Origin: CAWBRT01 sp963832785 | GTDB lineage: Bacteria > Acidobacteriota > Terriglobia > Terriglobales > Acidobacteriaceae | Reading direction: 5' to 3' | NCBI GenBank assembly: GCA_963832785.1 | Contig: CAWHVF010000005.1 | Location: 2,356,001 to 2,420,000, forward strand | Length of the DNA: 64,000 nucleotides | Part shown: piece by piece, positions 33,521 to 42,554 of the stretch | Numbering within the stretch: the stretch's first letter is position 1 | Layout: every line of letters begins with the position of its first letter | The notes under the pieces: model-generated | Database searches by the model: none | Seen by the model: only the letters and a program-made list of their open reading frames with translations | Told to the model about the DNA's origin: nothing | Made by a program: the position numbers and the translations under genes

Positions 33521-33922
33521 TTACGCCACGGCATGGCCGAACAGGCTGAAGAGCAAAACAGTCAACACAAACAGGGTCACCGCGACGTAGAGCGCGTCTT
33601 TTTCAAAGGCGAAAGCGACCGCCGAAAAGATGACCCTCGAAACGGGCGTGGCAATCAGAAGCAGTAACCCCAGTTCGATAATAGCGCGGCTGTGCAATCC
33701 CAGCACCCCGGAAACGATGGCGCTTGGGTTATAGGGCTGATCGGTGCCATGGAAGGCCCTGTAGTTCGGCACCGGCACCCCGCCGTAGCGCACCAGATAG
33801 AGCACTCCCCCGAGCAGCACCACGGCCGCAGCCAGCAGGACACCGACGCGCAGCAGTATCCCTATGGTGACCTCAATCTGGTGGTCCTCAAGCTGGTGGC
33901 GGGTGCTGTTGGTGACGCTCAT
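33521..33922 (-). CDS. DUF1634 membrane protein
   Basis: A 133-aa protein with three transmembrane segments (ILLRVGVLLAAAVVLLGGVLYLV, IIELGLLLLIATPVSRVIFSAVAF, LYVAVTLFVLTVLLFSLF), matching DUF1634. These are commonly encoded right after TauE/SafE permeases, and here the ATG overlaps the upstream permease stop by four bases (33919-33922), so they are translationally coupled and probably work together. Molecular role unknown. Confidence 0.88.
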   Translation of the reverse strand: MSVTNSTRHQLEDHQIEVTIGILLRVGVLLAAAVVLLGGVLYLVRYGGVPVPNYRAFHGTDQPYNPSAIVSGVLGLHSRAIIELGLLLLIATPVSRVIFSAVAFAFEKDALYVAVTLFVLTVLLFSLFGHAVA

Positions 33923-34755
33923 AAACCTCCCGTGAATCCTTTCCAGATCATCTCGATCGCCAGCGCCAGGATGACCGCGCTGAATAGGCGTCGCAAGAGG
34001 CTCGTCTTGGCTTTGACCAGAACCTTGGCCCCAAGCAGCGAGCCGGCCAGAACCCCAAGCATGACGGGCATGGCGAGTCCCGGCTCGATATAGCCGCGGC
34101 TCAGGTAGACGCCGGCGCTGGCCGCGGCAGTGACGCCAATCATGAAATTACTGGTGGTGGTGGAGACCTTGAAGGGCAGCCGCATGGCCTGATCCATGGC
34201 CAGCACTTTGACCGCGCCGGAGCCGATGCCGAGCAGCCCGGACAAGGCGCCGGCGCCAAACATCAGACTGAATCCGGCAGGCACCCTGGTGGCAGCGTAT
34301 TCCTGCCGCCCCGCCGGGGTCGGATAGGAGCCGGTCAGCCGCAGCGGCTTCGCCAAGCCATCGGGCTTCAAATTGATGGCGTGGTCCGGCTGCGCGCGGG
34401 AGGAGAGGTACGCTGAGTAAAGCAGAGTGAAGCCGAAGATTATGGCGATGGCGCTGGCCGAGGCCATGGTCGCCAGTATCGCCCCCAACACCGCTCCCAT
34501 GGTTGTCGCCACCTCCAGGAACATGCCGATGCGGATGTTGGAATAGCCTTCGCGCACATAGGCGGCGGCCGCTCCCGACGAGGTGGCGATCACCGACACC
34601 AGCGAAGCGCCCACGGCATAGCGGATATCAACTCCGAAGACAATTGCCAGCAGCGGCACCAGCACCACTCCGCCGCCCAGCCCGGTAAGCGCACCGAGCA
34701 GCCCGGCAAAGAAGGAGCCGAGTCCCACCAGCAAAGTGAAAACCAGAGTTGTCAT
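33919..34755 (-). CDS. TauE/SafE family permease (sulfite/anion exporter-like)
   Basis: A 278-aa membrane protein with about eight hydrophobic segments and the family's glycine-rich repeats (GLLGALTGLGGGVVLVPLL at the start; GALSGLLGIGSGAVKVLAM in the second half). TauE/SafE proteins export sulfite or organosulfur anions. ATG 34755 is used; a TTG at 34767 would add four residues. It overlaps the DUF1634 gene by four bases. No sulfur-metabolism enzyme lies nearby, so the substrate is open. Confidence 0.9.
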   Translation of the reverse strand: MTTLVFTLLVGLGSFFAGLLGALTGLGGGVVLVPLLAIVFGVDIRYAVGASLVSVIATSSGAAAAYVREGYSNIRIGMFLEVATTMGAVLGAILATMASASAIAIIFGFTLLYSAYLSSRAQPDHAINLKPDGLAKPLRLTGSYPTPAGRQEYAATRVPAGFSLMFGAGALSGLLGIGSGAVKVLAMDQAMRLPFKVSTTTSNFMIGVTAAASAGVYLSRGYIEPGLAMPVMLGVLAGSLLGAKVLVKAKTSLLRRLFSAVILALAIEMIWKGFTGGL

Positions 34756-34937
34756 TGGCACGTGCAATTTTCGACCGCTGGATCACAGTTCATGCAGCTC
34801 GGATCTTTAAGCAACACGGCCCCCCGCCGCGCTGCTTAAAAGACGGCGCCCTCACCTTATTTTGCCAAAACGCCTGCAGCCACGCCTGGGCGTTGCCCAC
34901 TGGCCTGCCGAGCCGCGTCCGGCCGCGCTCGCCGCCG

Positions 34938-36200
34938 CTATTCCTCCTGGTTGACCGGGGTGCGCAGCGTCAGGGTAAGCAGCGAAGCCACCAGCAGGCA
35001 CGAAATCATAAAGATGAAGGAACTGTTGAAGCTTCCTTTCGACAGATCGACGAGATAACCGATAATTGTAGGCGAGACCAGTCCCGCCAACTGCCCCCCT
35101 GTATTAAAGATGCCCACTGCCCGGCCGGTGATCTTTTTGGAAACCGAACTGACCGGCAGCGCCCAGGTGGCGGCCAGCATGGCGCTCAGGAAAAAGCCGG
35201 CAAGCGTCTGATAGATCATCAGCAGCACCATTGAGGCCACGGTGAACATCAGGTAGAACAGCAGGGCGGTGAGCAGTTGGAAGATGATCACCGGAACCTT
35301 GCGGTTGTTCTTAAAAGCCCCATCCGACAGCCAGCCGCCGAACAGATAACCTACCACGCCGGCGAAAAACGGAATGGAAGCGGCAATTCCCATCGTCTTC
35401 ATGTCCATGTGCCGGGCGATGACCAGGTACCCCGGCAGCCAGGACTTGAATCCCCAGCCGGCGATGTTGGCCACAAAGAACATGACCGTGGCTTTCCAGA
35501 CCAGGGGCTCCTTCAGCACTTGCCAGAAGGAATACTGGGCCACCTCCGGCTTAGGCGTGGCCGGCGCCGAGGGCCGACCCTTGGTGGCGCGCGGATCGTC
35601 GGTGACGTAGAGGGCGATGAGAACGGCCACCAAGATTCCCGGCAGGACAAGGCTGTAGAAGGTGCCGCGCCAGCCCCAATGCGCCATGATGGCCACCGCC
35701 AGCAGCGGGGCGATGGCCGGTCCCAGGGCGTTCGAGGACAGGATTATGGAGGTCGCCGTGGCCCGCTTGCTGGGCTCGAACCACAGGGCAATGCTCTTCA
35801 TGGAGGCCGCGGGAAAGGGAGCCTCGCCGATTCCGAAAACGACGCGGGCGGCCAGCAACTGCACAAAATTGACGATCATGCCGGTGACGCCGGTGAAAAT
35901 CGACCACACGGTGAAGGCAATCGTCATGATCAGGCGCGGGCCGAACTTGTCGACCACAATGCCGCCGGGAATCTGAAATGCCGTATAGCCCACGAAGAAG
36001 GCGCTCATCACCATGCCCATGGCCGTCTTGGACAGGTGCAAATCCTTGCCGATATAAGGAATGCAGGTGGACATCACCATGCGATCGACGTAGCAGAACA
36101 GATAGGCGACGAAGATCAATCCGAGGACGAACGCCCGCCTGCCGGCGTTTGTGGTGCTGCCCGCCGGCGCTTCGGCGCTTTCGACCACCCGGGTACTCAT
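34938..36200 (-). CDS. MFS transporter, anion:cation symporter (ACS) type
   Basis: A 420-aa major facilitator with twelve hydrophobic segments. FCYVDRMVMSTCIPYI and DKFGPRLIMTIAFTVWS (loop 2-3 motif) and RVVFGIGEAPFPAASMKSIALWF are typical of the ACS group of hexuronate, galactonate and aromatic-acid symporters. ATG 36200 has GGGAGA upstream. The nearby molybdenum hydroxylase and UGSC-like genes would fit uptake of an organic acid, but the linking genes in between are unrelated. Substrate is not determined. Confidence 0.9.
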   Translation of the reverse strand: MSTRVVESAEAPAGSTTNAGRRAFVLGLIFVAYLFCYVDRMVMSTCIPYIGKDLHLSKTAMGMVMSAFFVGYTAFQIPGGIVVDKFGPRLIMTIAFTVWSIFTGVTGMIVNFVQLLAARVVFGIGEAPFPAASMKSIALWFEPSKRATATSIILSSNALGPAIAPLLAVAIMAHWGWRGTFYSLVLPGILVAVLIALYVTDDPRATKGRPSAPATPKPEVAQYSFWQVLKEPLVWKATVMFFVANIAGWGFKSWLPGYLVIARHMDMKTMGIAASIPFFAGVVGYLFGGWLSDGAFKNNRKVPVIIFQLLTALLFYLMFTVASMVLLMIYQTLAGFFLSAMLAATWALPVSSVSKKITGRAVGIFNTGGQLAGLVSPTIIGYLVDLSKGSFNSSFIFMISCLLVASLLTLTLRTPVNQEE

Positions 36201-36201
36201 A

Positions 36202-36765
36202 CTACTTTTCTCCCTCTTCGCATGCTTCCGCGTGCGGACGCTCCCAGATTGGTGGTATAGAACGGCCAGGTACCAACTTGTATAGGGCCCGCATTGCTTC
36301 ATGAATTGCAATGGCGGCCTCTCTGATATCTGCAATACCCACCGTATCAACCGAGACCTTCAGGGTTCCCCGAGCACTGCCAACCGCCATGTGGACTGAG
36401 GCTGTCTGCTCGTCCATGTGCATACCATTATGGATATAGCGGTTTCGTGCCGTCTGTGCTGTTTTGAGTTTGCTGACGACCGTCTTGTATTCCTTAAGCG
36501 TGGGGCGGTCATGCGCTAGCTGCTCGCATAGCGTACCGAACATGTCAAGCCGCTGACGGAAGGAAGCGTGAGTCAACAATATGAATGGCCTAGGGTCACT
36601 TACCTCGTTGAAACCAGCTAGCTTTCCTAGACAAACATTCAAGAAAGATTCGAGGCTGGCCCAAACCGCAGCAACCCGTCCCAACTCGATTAGGTAGTCG
36701 CTTGGCAGGGGCCAGTTATCAAGATTCATAGACCGTATTTCGGTTGCATTCATCGTTACCGCCAT
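36202..36765 (-). CDS. Hypothetical protein with HEPN-like RNxxxH motif
   Basis: A 187-aa mostly helical protein. It contains RNRYIH (R-N-x3-H), the catalytic-type motif of HEPN RNase domains, set in a helix after VVSKLKTAQTA. No family name can be given with confidence. The DNA is visibly lower in GC than its neighbours, suggesting recent acquisition together with the next gene. Start is ATG 36765 (a TTG at 36774 is also in frame); no strong binding site is seen. Its stop lies just before the MFS gene start. Confidence 0.6.
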   Translation of the reverse strand: MAVTMNATEIRSMNLDNWPLPSDYLIELGRVAAVWASLESFLNVCLGKLAGFNEVSDPRPFILLTHASFRQRLDMFGTLCEQLAHDRPTLKEYKTVVSKLKTAQTARNRYIHNGMHMDEQTASVHMAVGSARGTLKVSVDTVGIADIREAAIAIHEAMRALYKLVPGRSIPPIWERPHAEACEEGEK

Positions 36766-36787
36766 TTTGGGCAAGAGCCGCAGGCAG

Positions 36788-37132
36788 TTAGGTTAACAGC
36801 GTAGCGCCCTTCTTGACCCAGCCAGAGTAAGAGTCTGTCACTAGCCGTGGCTTATTCATGTGAAGCGCGCACCTGCCATGCCAGTACGCCATCGCAAACT
36901 CAGATGCTTGCTGCTCGTCAAAGCCGTATTCCTTAAGTCTTGCGTGTATGTCAAAACTATCCCATCCGATGCGCCGTTGATGCGCAAATGCGATGAAGCG
37001 ATAGAATCTCTTCCAATCGCGTGAATGGAGCGAGCTCTTATTCGCGAGACTTGAGAACCGCCACAGCTCGTACGCCACTGTGCCTTCCTTGGGCTTCGGA
37101 TTGTTTGGGCCGATGGAATACGAGTGACGCAT
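36788..37132 (-). CDS. Hypothetical protein, partner of the HEPN-like gene
   Basis: A 114-aa protein of unknown family, basic and aromatic (SRDWKRFYRFIAFAHQRRIGWDSFDIHARL), ending VKKGATLLT. It shares the low GC of the HEPN-like gene, is on the same strand and ends 22 nt before it. Start ATG 37132, or TTG 37141. Its small size and pairing would fit an antitoxin or accessory, but nothing in the sequence proves that. Confidence 0.55.
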   Translation of the reverse strand: MRHSYSIGPNNPKPKEGTVAYELWRFSSLANKSSLHSRDWKRFYRFIAFAHQRRIGWDSFDIHARLKEYGFDEQQASEFAMAYWHGRCALHMNKPRLVTDSYSGWVKKGATLLT

Positions 37133-37163
37133 GTTATTCAATCAGTGAAGATTATGATCTTGC

Positions 37164-38918
37164 TCAGTCTGCTGAGCCTGTACTTCTTCTGCCGTAATGA
37201 GCAAAGTCTTCTATGCTTGCCGGCACGTGTCCATCCGGCAGCAGCACCCGTTCGACGATGGCCTCGCTGTGCAGCGCCCAGGGCAGAATGACCGCCGAGT
37301 GTCCGCCACGGCCGCCCGCCACCACCACCTCGATATCCTGCGGCATGCGGGTTACCGGCATCGGATGCCGGTTGGCGAAGCTGGGCGGACGGACCGGCAC
37401 CAGGCCGCGGTTACGCACCATCGGAGTCTGATGATACGCGTAGGTGTGGATGTGCTCGCGGATCTTCTCCTTGTCCCAGCCGTCGCGCGCCAGCAGCCAG
37501 GCGTGGTCGCGAGTGCAAACCACGATCAGCGGGCCGGGCATGAACGAGTTGTTCGAGCCCAAGGTGGTGCAGCAGTCGGTGATGCCGTCCAGCAAATCGC
37601 CGCCGGTCATGCTGAGGAAGTCGATGATGTCGTGCGGAGGCTCGGCCTTCAGCACGTAAACCACCGTGGTTTTCTCATCGAAGCGTTCCCGGTTGATGGT
37701 CTTCCAGGGAGTCAGCGCCGGATCTTCGGCAAAGCAATAGGTCAACTCCGCTTGCGAGGAGATGCAGACCAGGTCGGAGAATGCGGGAACAGACCGGCAA
37801 TTGTTGATAAGCACAAGATTGACCGCCCGCCCTATGGTCATGTTGGCGTGAAAGCCGGGGCCGATGCAGCCGGCGCCGCCGTGAATGCCAAGTTCCTGCG
37901 CCAGCGGGCCGCTGACCAGCACCAGATTTCCGCCGGGATGCGAGGTGGTGACCGATTGCAGGAAGTTGTAATTCTTGTGCGACATGGCGCGGAAGGCCGC
38001 GATCAGTATGGGCATGTAGCGCGGCTTGCAGCCGGCCATGACGGCGGCCATGGCCACGTCCTTGACGGTAATGTCCTTGCCGCTGGGGCCAACTTCCTTG
38101 GCCAGAGGCAGGTCCTTGCCATAAGGACAATAGGAGAGCATTTTCTCCAGGCGGGCCGGGGTCGGCGGAATGATGGGCAAACCGTCGCTCAGGTGGAGTT
38201 CGTTGAACAGATCGTTGATCTCCTCGATGCCGGCGGCCGGCTGGGCGGCGGCCAATTCATCGAGCGCCAGCTTGTGCGGCAGAATGCCGTCCGCGGCGGG
38301 CTTCACTTTGTCCAGGGCAAAATCCGGCGTGGCCCGCTGGGCGATCTGCTCCGGCGGCAGGGTAAGAAAGTCGTAGATGAGGCCCATGGCCGTATCCACC
38401 TTCTTGTCGATGTCCTCGATGGTGCTTCCCTGGTAGATGTCGATGGGGCAGACCGCCAGCCGGCCGGCGCGGTAGTACACCACGCCTTTGACCAGGTCGC
38501 TTCCCGGAGGCGCGGTGATATAGACGGTGGGAATTCCCAGCTCCTCCATGCGAATTGTCATGATGGTGGTCGCCGGGCTGACGCCCACATCGCCCAGCGC
38601 GAACACCGCCGCCACCGGTTTGTACTCGGCCAGCCTTTCGGAAAACTTTCGCAGATCGTCAGTGGATTTACCTCGGCAGGTCTCCCGGTGCTCGACGATG
38701 TTGGTAATGCCGTCTTTGGCGAAGTTGGCCTTCAGCCGCTTGAAGATCTCGATGTAGTGGCAGAAATCGAGCTTGGTATTGTTGAACAAAAGCACGGGGC
38801 CTTTTTTGAGTGCTTCGATCGTGACCCGTGGCGCCAGCTTGAGAAGCGGCCTCTTCTGCTCGCCTCGCGGGTCCAGAATAGGTGCGACGACTCCCGCCTG
38901 AACTTTACCTGCTGCCAT
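37164..38918 (-). CDS. UGSC-like domain protein with C-terminal conserved domain
   Basis: A 584-aa protein. The N-terminal 190 residues resemble the UGSC (seleno)protein family: VLLFNNTKLDFCHYIE, a VEHRETCRGKS segment, then VFALGDVGVSPATT followed by MEELGIPTVYIT. In that family the ALGD segment is normally followed by U/C-G-S-C; here it reads VGVS, so the redox Cys/Sec residues are missing. The C-terminal 370 residues form the domain often found with UGSC (SHPGGNLVLVSGPLAQELGIHGGAGCIGPG, later VVVAGGRGGHSAVILPWAL). Start ATG 38918 with GGAGG twelve bases upstream. Function unknown; it is divergent from the molybdenum hydroxylase operon. Confidence 0.72.
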   Translation of the reverse strand: MAAGKVQAGVVAPILDPRGEQKRPLLKLAPRVTIEALKKGPVLLFNNTKLDFCHYIEIFKRLKANFAKDGITNIVEHRETCRGKSTDDLRKFSERLAEYKPVAAVFALGDVGVSPATTIMTIRMEELGIPTVYITAPPGSDLVKGVVYYRAGRLAVCPIDIYQGSTIEDIDKKVDTAMGLIYDFLTLPPEQIAQRATPDFALDKVKPAADGILPHKLALDELAAAQPAAGIEEINDLFNELHLSDGLPIIPPTPARLEKMLSYCPYGKDLPLAKEVGPSGKDITVKDVAMAAVMAGCKPRYMPILIAAFRAMSHKNYNFLQSVTTSHPGGNLVLVSGPLAQELGIHGGAGCIGPGFHANMTIGRAVNLVLINNCRSVPAFSDLVCISSQAELTYCFAEDPALTPWKTINRERFDEKTTVVYVLKAEPPHDIIDFLSMTGGDLLDGITDCCTTLGSNNSFMPGPLIVVCTRDHAWLLARDGWDKEKIREHIHTYAYHQTPMVRNRGLVPVRPPSFANRHPMPVTRMPQDIEVVVAGGRGGHSAVILPWALHSEAIVERVLLPDGHVPASIEDFAHYGRRSTGSAD

Positions 38919-39103
38919 TAGTGATGATTGCCTCCGTATGATTTGCGACCAAGCGCCCTTCCCCGCTGGCGCGCCGTCTTCCCGATTGCATGGCAAGCCC
39001 CCTGGTTTGTCAACCCTGAATTCGCTCTGCAAGCGATTCGCCCTGAAGGGTGTCCACACACAACGCCCCGCCGGCGCTGACGCATGCGCTGTGATCTCAA
39101 GCA

Positions 39104-39131
39104 TTGACAGGAACACAGTATCCGGTAGCAT
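39104..39131 (+). promoter_or_regulatory. Sigma-70-type promoter for the molybdenum hydroxylase operon
   Basis: TTGACA (39104-39109) and TAGCAT (39126-39131), 16-nt spacer, 70 nt upstream of the large-subunit ATG in the divergent intergenic region 38919-39201. Confidence 0.55.
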
Positions 39132-39201
39132 TTTCCAAGAGAAATCCCTCAGGTTCACACCACAAAATTGCCACTGGCTCTCACGGCAAGGAGGAAGGCG
39201 G

Positions 39202-41592
39202 ATGGCGACCAGCACGACTACCGAGGATCGACCACCCCGGCAGGCGCAACCCGTGCGCTTGTCAGGGACCGCAGTCGTGGCGGAGAGTCCCGTGGGCCAG
39301 TCGGTGGTGCGGGCCGACGGCCTGGAGAAGGTGCGCGGTGAGCCCGTCTATTACGGTGATTTCAGCTTGCCGAACATGCTTTATGGGCGGGTGTTGCGCA
39401 GCCGTTATCCTCATGCCCGCATCTTGAGCATCGACACCGCGCGCGCCCAGGCTCTGCCGGGCGTGGCCGCGGTTGCCGTGGCTGCCGATATTCCGGGCGC
39501 CCGGAAGATCGGAACCAGGGCGCGGCCCGGCGATCAGCCCATTCTCTGCGAAGACAAGGTTCGCTATATCGGGGACGGCGTTGCTCTGGTGGCCGCCGAA
39601 AGCCTGGAGATCGCCAGCCAGGCACTCGAGTTGATCGACGTGCAGTACGAGGAGCTTCCTCCCCTGCTCGATGCCAAAGAAGCCATGCTGCCCACCGCGC
39701 CCCGCGTGCACGAGGACCGCAGCAACATCGTTCATCATTTCAAGCTGCGCAAGGGAGACGTCGAAGAGGCGTTCGCGGGCTGCGACGTGATAGTCGAGAA
39801 CGTCTACGAAACGCCGCTGGTCGAGCACGCCTACCTGGAGGTGGAAGGTTGTGTGGCCGACAAGAGCGGCGACATGATGACCGTCTGGACGCCGACGCAG
39901 TACGGTTTCGTCATCCGCGAGCAGGTGGCCGCCATGCTCAACTGTCCGTCCGAAGCGGTGCGTGTAATCACCACCAACGCCGGCGGCGGTTTTGGCGGAA
40001 AAGAAGACGCCTGCTCCGATACCGCCTGCCGCGCCGCCCTGCTGGCGTATCTCACCGGACGCCCGGTGAAACTGGTCTACAGCCGCGACGAGTCCATCAT
40101 CAGCTCCTCCAAGCGCCACGCGGTGCGCATCGAGTACAAGACCGGCGCCAGCCAGGATGGCCGGCTGCTGGCCATCGAGGCCCGCGCCTATCTGAACAAA
40201 GGCGCTTACGCCAGCGTGGGAGTGCTTACGCCTCCGGCCGGCGGCCTCACCGCCAAGAGCGGCTTTCACCTGCCCGGCCCGTACGACATTCCCAACGTGC
40301 GCGTGGATGTCTACAACGTTTACACCAACCTGCCTTTTGGCGGCGCCATGCGCGGGCTGGGCGTGCCGCAGATGGTTTTTGCCCATGAGTCGCAAATTGA
40401 CGAACTCGCCCACCGCCTGGGCATGGACCCGGTCGAGATCCGCCTGCTAAACGGACTCGAAGCCGGCAAGCGGACGGCTTTTGGTCAACTGCTCGAGCAC
40501 AGCGTCGGGCTGAAGGAGACGATTCGCCGCGCCTCGGAGCGGGCGGGATGGTCGCGCTTTCAGCAGGAGAAACACCAGGCCTCGGGCAACATCCGGCGCG
40601 GCATGGGGATGGCCTCGTTCATCTTTCCCACCGCTCTGGGCGCCTGGCCGGAGTACGCCAACGCGCTCATGGAGGTCGATGCCAGCGCCCGCATCGTGGT
40701 GCGCACCGGCATCGATGAACTTGGCCAGGGCTCGCGCACCGCGCTGGGACAAATTGCCGCGCAGGCGCTGGAGGTTCCGCTCGACCGCATCTTTATGGCC
40801 AGGCGCGGCGATACCGCCCTGGATCGCGAGAGTCAGCTTACCGTGGCCTCGCGGGGAACGGTGATGGCCGGCAACGCCATCATCGCCGCCGCCAAAGAAG
40901 CCCGCCAGACCATGCTGGAGATGGCTGCTCACTACTTCGACCTGGCGCCCGAACAGATGGTGTTCGTCGACGGCGAGTTCCACCAGATCGACGGCCCGGC
41001 TCACCTCGCGCTGCCGGAAGTTTTGCAGTACTGCTTCCGTTGCGGGCGGCGGCTGCTGGGCAAAGGCTGGTGGTGCGTGCCCAAGGTGAAAGTCGACCCG
41101 GAGACGAACCTGGGCAATCCGTATCACGCTTACGCTTTTGGCACGCAGATCGCCGAAGTCGAGGTCAACATCAGAACCGGCGCGGTCAAGGTCAAGCGCG
41201 TGGTCTGCGCTCAAGACGTGGGCAAGGCGATCAATCCGGCGCTGGTGGAAGCGCAGATGCAAGGCGGAGTTTCGATGGGGCTGGGCTTCGCCCTGAGCGA
41301 GGAAGTGATGCTCAGCAAGGGCCGCGTTCTCAACCCCTCGCTGGCCAACTACCTGATTCCCACGGCCGCCGATACGCCGGAGATCGTCTCGATCATCGTC
41401 GAAGACCCGTACCCGGCGGGTCCGTTCGGCGCCAAGGGAGTCGGCGAGCCGGGCACGGTGCCCACGGCGGGCGCCATAGCCAATGCCGTCTACGACGCCA
41501 TCGGCGTGCGCGTCACCCGCCTGCCTATTACCGCCGAGCGGGTCTGGAGAGCATTGCAGGCGCGGAAGAAGAGCGCCGCCAGCGGACAGTGA
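39202..41592 (+). CDS. Xanthine-dehydrogenase-family molybdopterin-binding (large) subunit
   Basis: A 796-aa large subunit of a molybdenum hydroxylase. The Moco-binding region shows GGGFGGKEDACSDTACRAA and FGGAMRGLGVPQMVFAHESQID, and the putative catalytic Glu lies in GAKGVGEPGTVP near the C-terminus. These enzymes hydroxylate aromatic heterocycles or aldehydes with water as oxygen donor. Substrate cannot be predicted. ATG 39202 has AGGAGG seven bases upstream; the earlier open frame from 38938 is leader. The FAD and 2Fe-2S subunits follow. Confidence 0.93.
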   Translation: MATSTTTEDRPPRQAQPVRLSGTAVVAESPVGQSVVRADGLEKVRGEPVYYGDFSLPNMLYGRVLRSRYPHARILSIDTARAQALPGVAAVAVAADIPGARKIGTRARPGDQPILCEDKVRYIGDGVALVAAESLEIASQALELIDVQYEELPPLLDAKEAMLPTAPRVHEDRSNIVHHFKLRKGDVEEAFAGCDVIVENVYETPLVEHAYLEVEGCVADKSGDMMTVWTPTQYGFVIREQVAAMLNCPSEAVRVITTNAGGGFGGKEDACSDTACRAALLAYLTGRPVKLVYSRDESIISSSKRHAVRIEYKTGASQDGRLLAIEARAYLNKGAYASVGVLTPPAGGLTAKSGFHLPGPYDIPNVRVDVYNVYTNLPFGGAMRGLGVPQMVFAHESQIDELAHRLGMDPVEIRLLNGLEAGKRTAFGQLLEHSVGLKETIRRASERAGWSRFQQEKHQASGNIRRGMGMASFIFPTALGAWPEYANALMEVDASARIVVRTGIDELGQGSRTALGQIAAQALEVPLDRIFMARRGDTALDRESQLTVASRGTVMAGNAIIAAAKEARQTMLEMAAHYFDLAPEQMVFVDGEFHQIDGPAHLALPEVLQYCFRCGRRLLGKGWWCVPKVKVDPETNLGNPYHAYAFGTQIAEVEVNIRTGAVKVKRVVCAQDVGKAINPALVEAQMQGGVSMGLGFALSEEVMLSKGRVLNPSLANYLIPTAADTPEIVSIIVEDPYPAGPFGAKGVGEPGTVPTAGAIANAVYDAIGVRVTRLPITAERVWRALQARKKSAASGQ

Positions 41593-41624
41593 TCCGCGTC
41601 GGAAGCCGCTTGCTGGAGGGATGC

Positions 41625-42494
41625 ATGATATTGCCGGAGTTCCAATACCTGGCGCCGCAAACGCTGGAGGAAGCCTGCCTGTTGCTGGGCCGCCACGGAG
41701 TGCAGGCGCAAGTGCTGGCCGGCGGCACCGACTTGCTCGTCAAGATGAAGAGCGGGCTGCTGAAGCCCTTGTATCTCGTCTCATTGAAGCGCATCGGCGA
41801 GCTCAAAGGCATCCATCACCAGCCGGGAGTGGGCGTGGTGATCGGCGCCCGCACCACCCATAATGAACTGGTTTCCAGCCCGGTTCTGGCCTCCAGGTTC
41901 CGCTCGGTGTGTTCGGCGGCGGCGAGCATGGCCGGCTACCAGATTCGCAACAGCGGGACGGTTGGCGGCAACCTGGTAAATGCCGTTCCCTCGGCCGATC
42001 TGCCGCCCATCCTGATTGCCTTGGGGGCGAAGGTTCGCCTGGTCGGCCCCGGCGGCGAGCGCACGCTGGAGCTGGAGGAGTTCTTTGTCGGTCCGGGCAA
42101 GACCATGCTGCTGCCGGGCGAGATTTTGGCCTCGGTCATCATTCCGGAACAGGCGACCACCGGCAGCAACTACCAGAAGTTCGGATTGCGCCAGGCGGAG
42201 GCGTTGGCCGTTGCCGGCGTGGCCAGCGCGGTGACCATGCAGGGCGACATCATGCAGGAGGTGCGCATTGCCATGGGCGCGGTGGCGCCCACCCCCATGC
42301 GCGCCCGCCAGGCGGAAACGCTGCTGCGTGGGCAGAAGGTGAATGAGAAGCTGATTGCCATGGCGAGCGGATTCGCCGCCGCGGTCTCGCGCCCGATCAG
42401 CGACATCCGGGGCAGCGCCGAGTATCGGCAGCACCTGGTCGAGGTCCTCACCCGGGATTCAATCCACGCGGCCATCGAGAAGGGACACAGCTAA
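41625..42494 (+). CDS. FAD-binding (medium) subunit of molybdenum hydroxylase
   Basis: A 289-aa CoxM/XdhB-type flavoprotein subunit. The FAD motifs are LAGGTDLLVKMKSG (residues 31-44) and NSGTVGGNLVNAVPSAD (109-125), with the family's C-terminal CO-dehydrogenase flavoprotein domain after about 180. It passes electrons from the 2Fe-2S clusters to the final acceptor. ATG 41625 has GGAGG five bases upstream and lies 32 nt after the large-subunit stop. Confidence 0.95.
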   Translation: MILPEFQYLAPQTLEEACLLLGRHGVQAQVLAGGTDLLVKMKSGLLKPLYLVSLKRIGELKGIHHQPGVGVVIGARTTHNELVSSPVLASRFRSVCSAAASMAGYQIRNSGTVGGNLVNAVPSADLPPILIALGAKVRLVGPGGERTLELEEFFVGPGKTMLLPGEILASVIIPEQATTGSNYQKFGLRQAEALAVAGVASAVTMQGDIMQEVRIAMGAVAPTPMRARQAETLLRGQKVNEKLIAMASGFAAAVSRPISDIRGSAEYRQHLVEVLTRDSIHAAIEKGHS

Positions 42495-42554
42495 ACCACC
42501 CCAACAAGCGCAACAGCGGCGCTTGTCGGGGACCCCGGCACTGAGAGGTCAAAG

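Noticed and set aside
37164..38918. Selenocysteine codon in the UGSC-like gene
   Set aside because: The family often uses in-frame UGA, but here the signature position is an ordinary sense codon and no in-frame stop occurs within the gene.
37197..38921. A 574-codon open frame on the plus strand
   Set aside because: Exactly antisense to the UGSC-like gene; His/Gln/Val/Arg-rich composition typical of a shadow of a high-GC gene.
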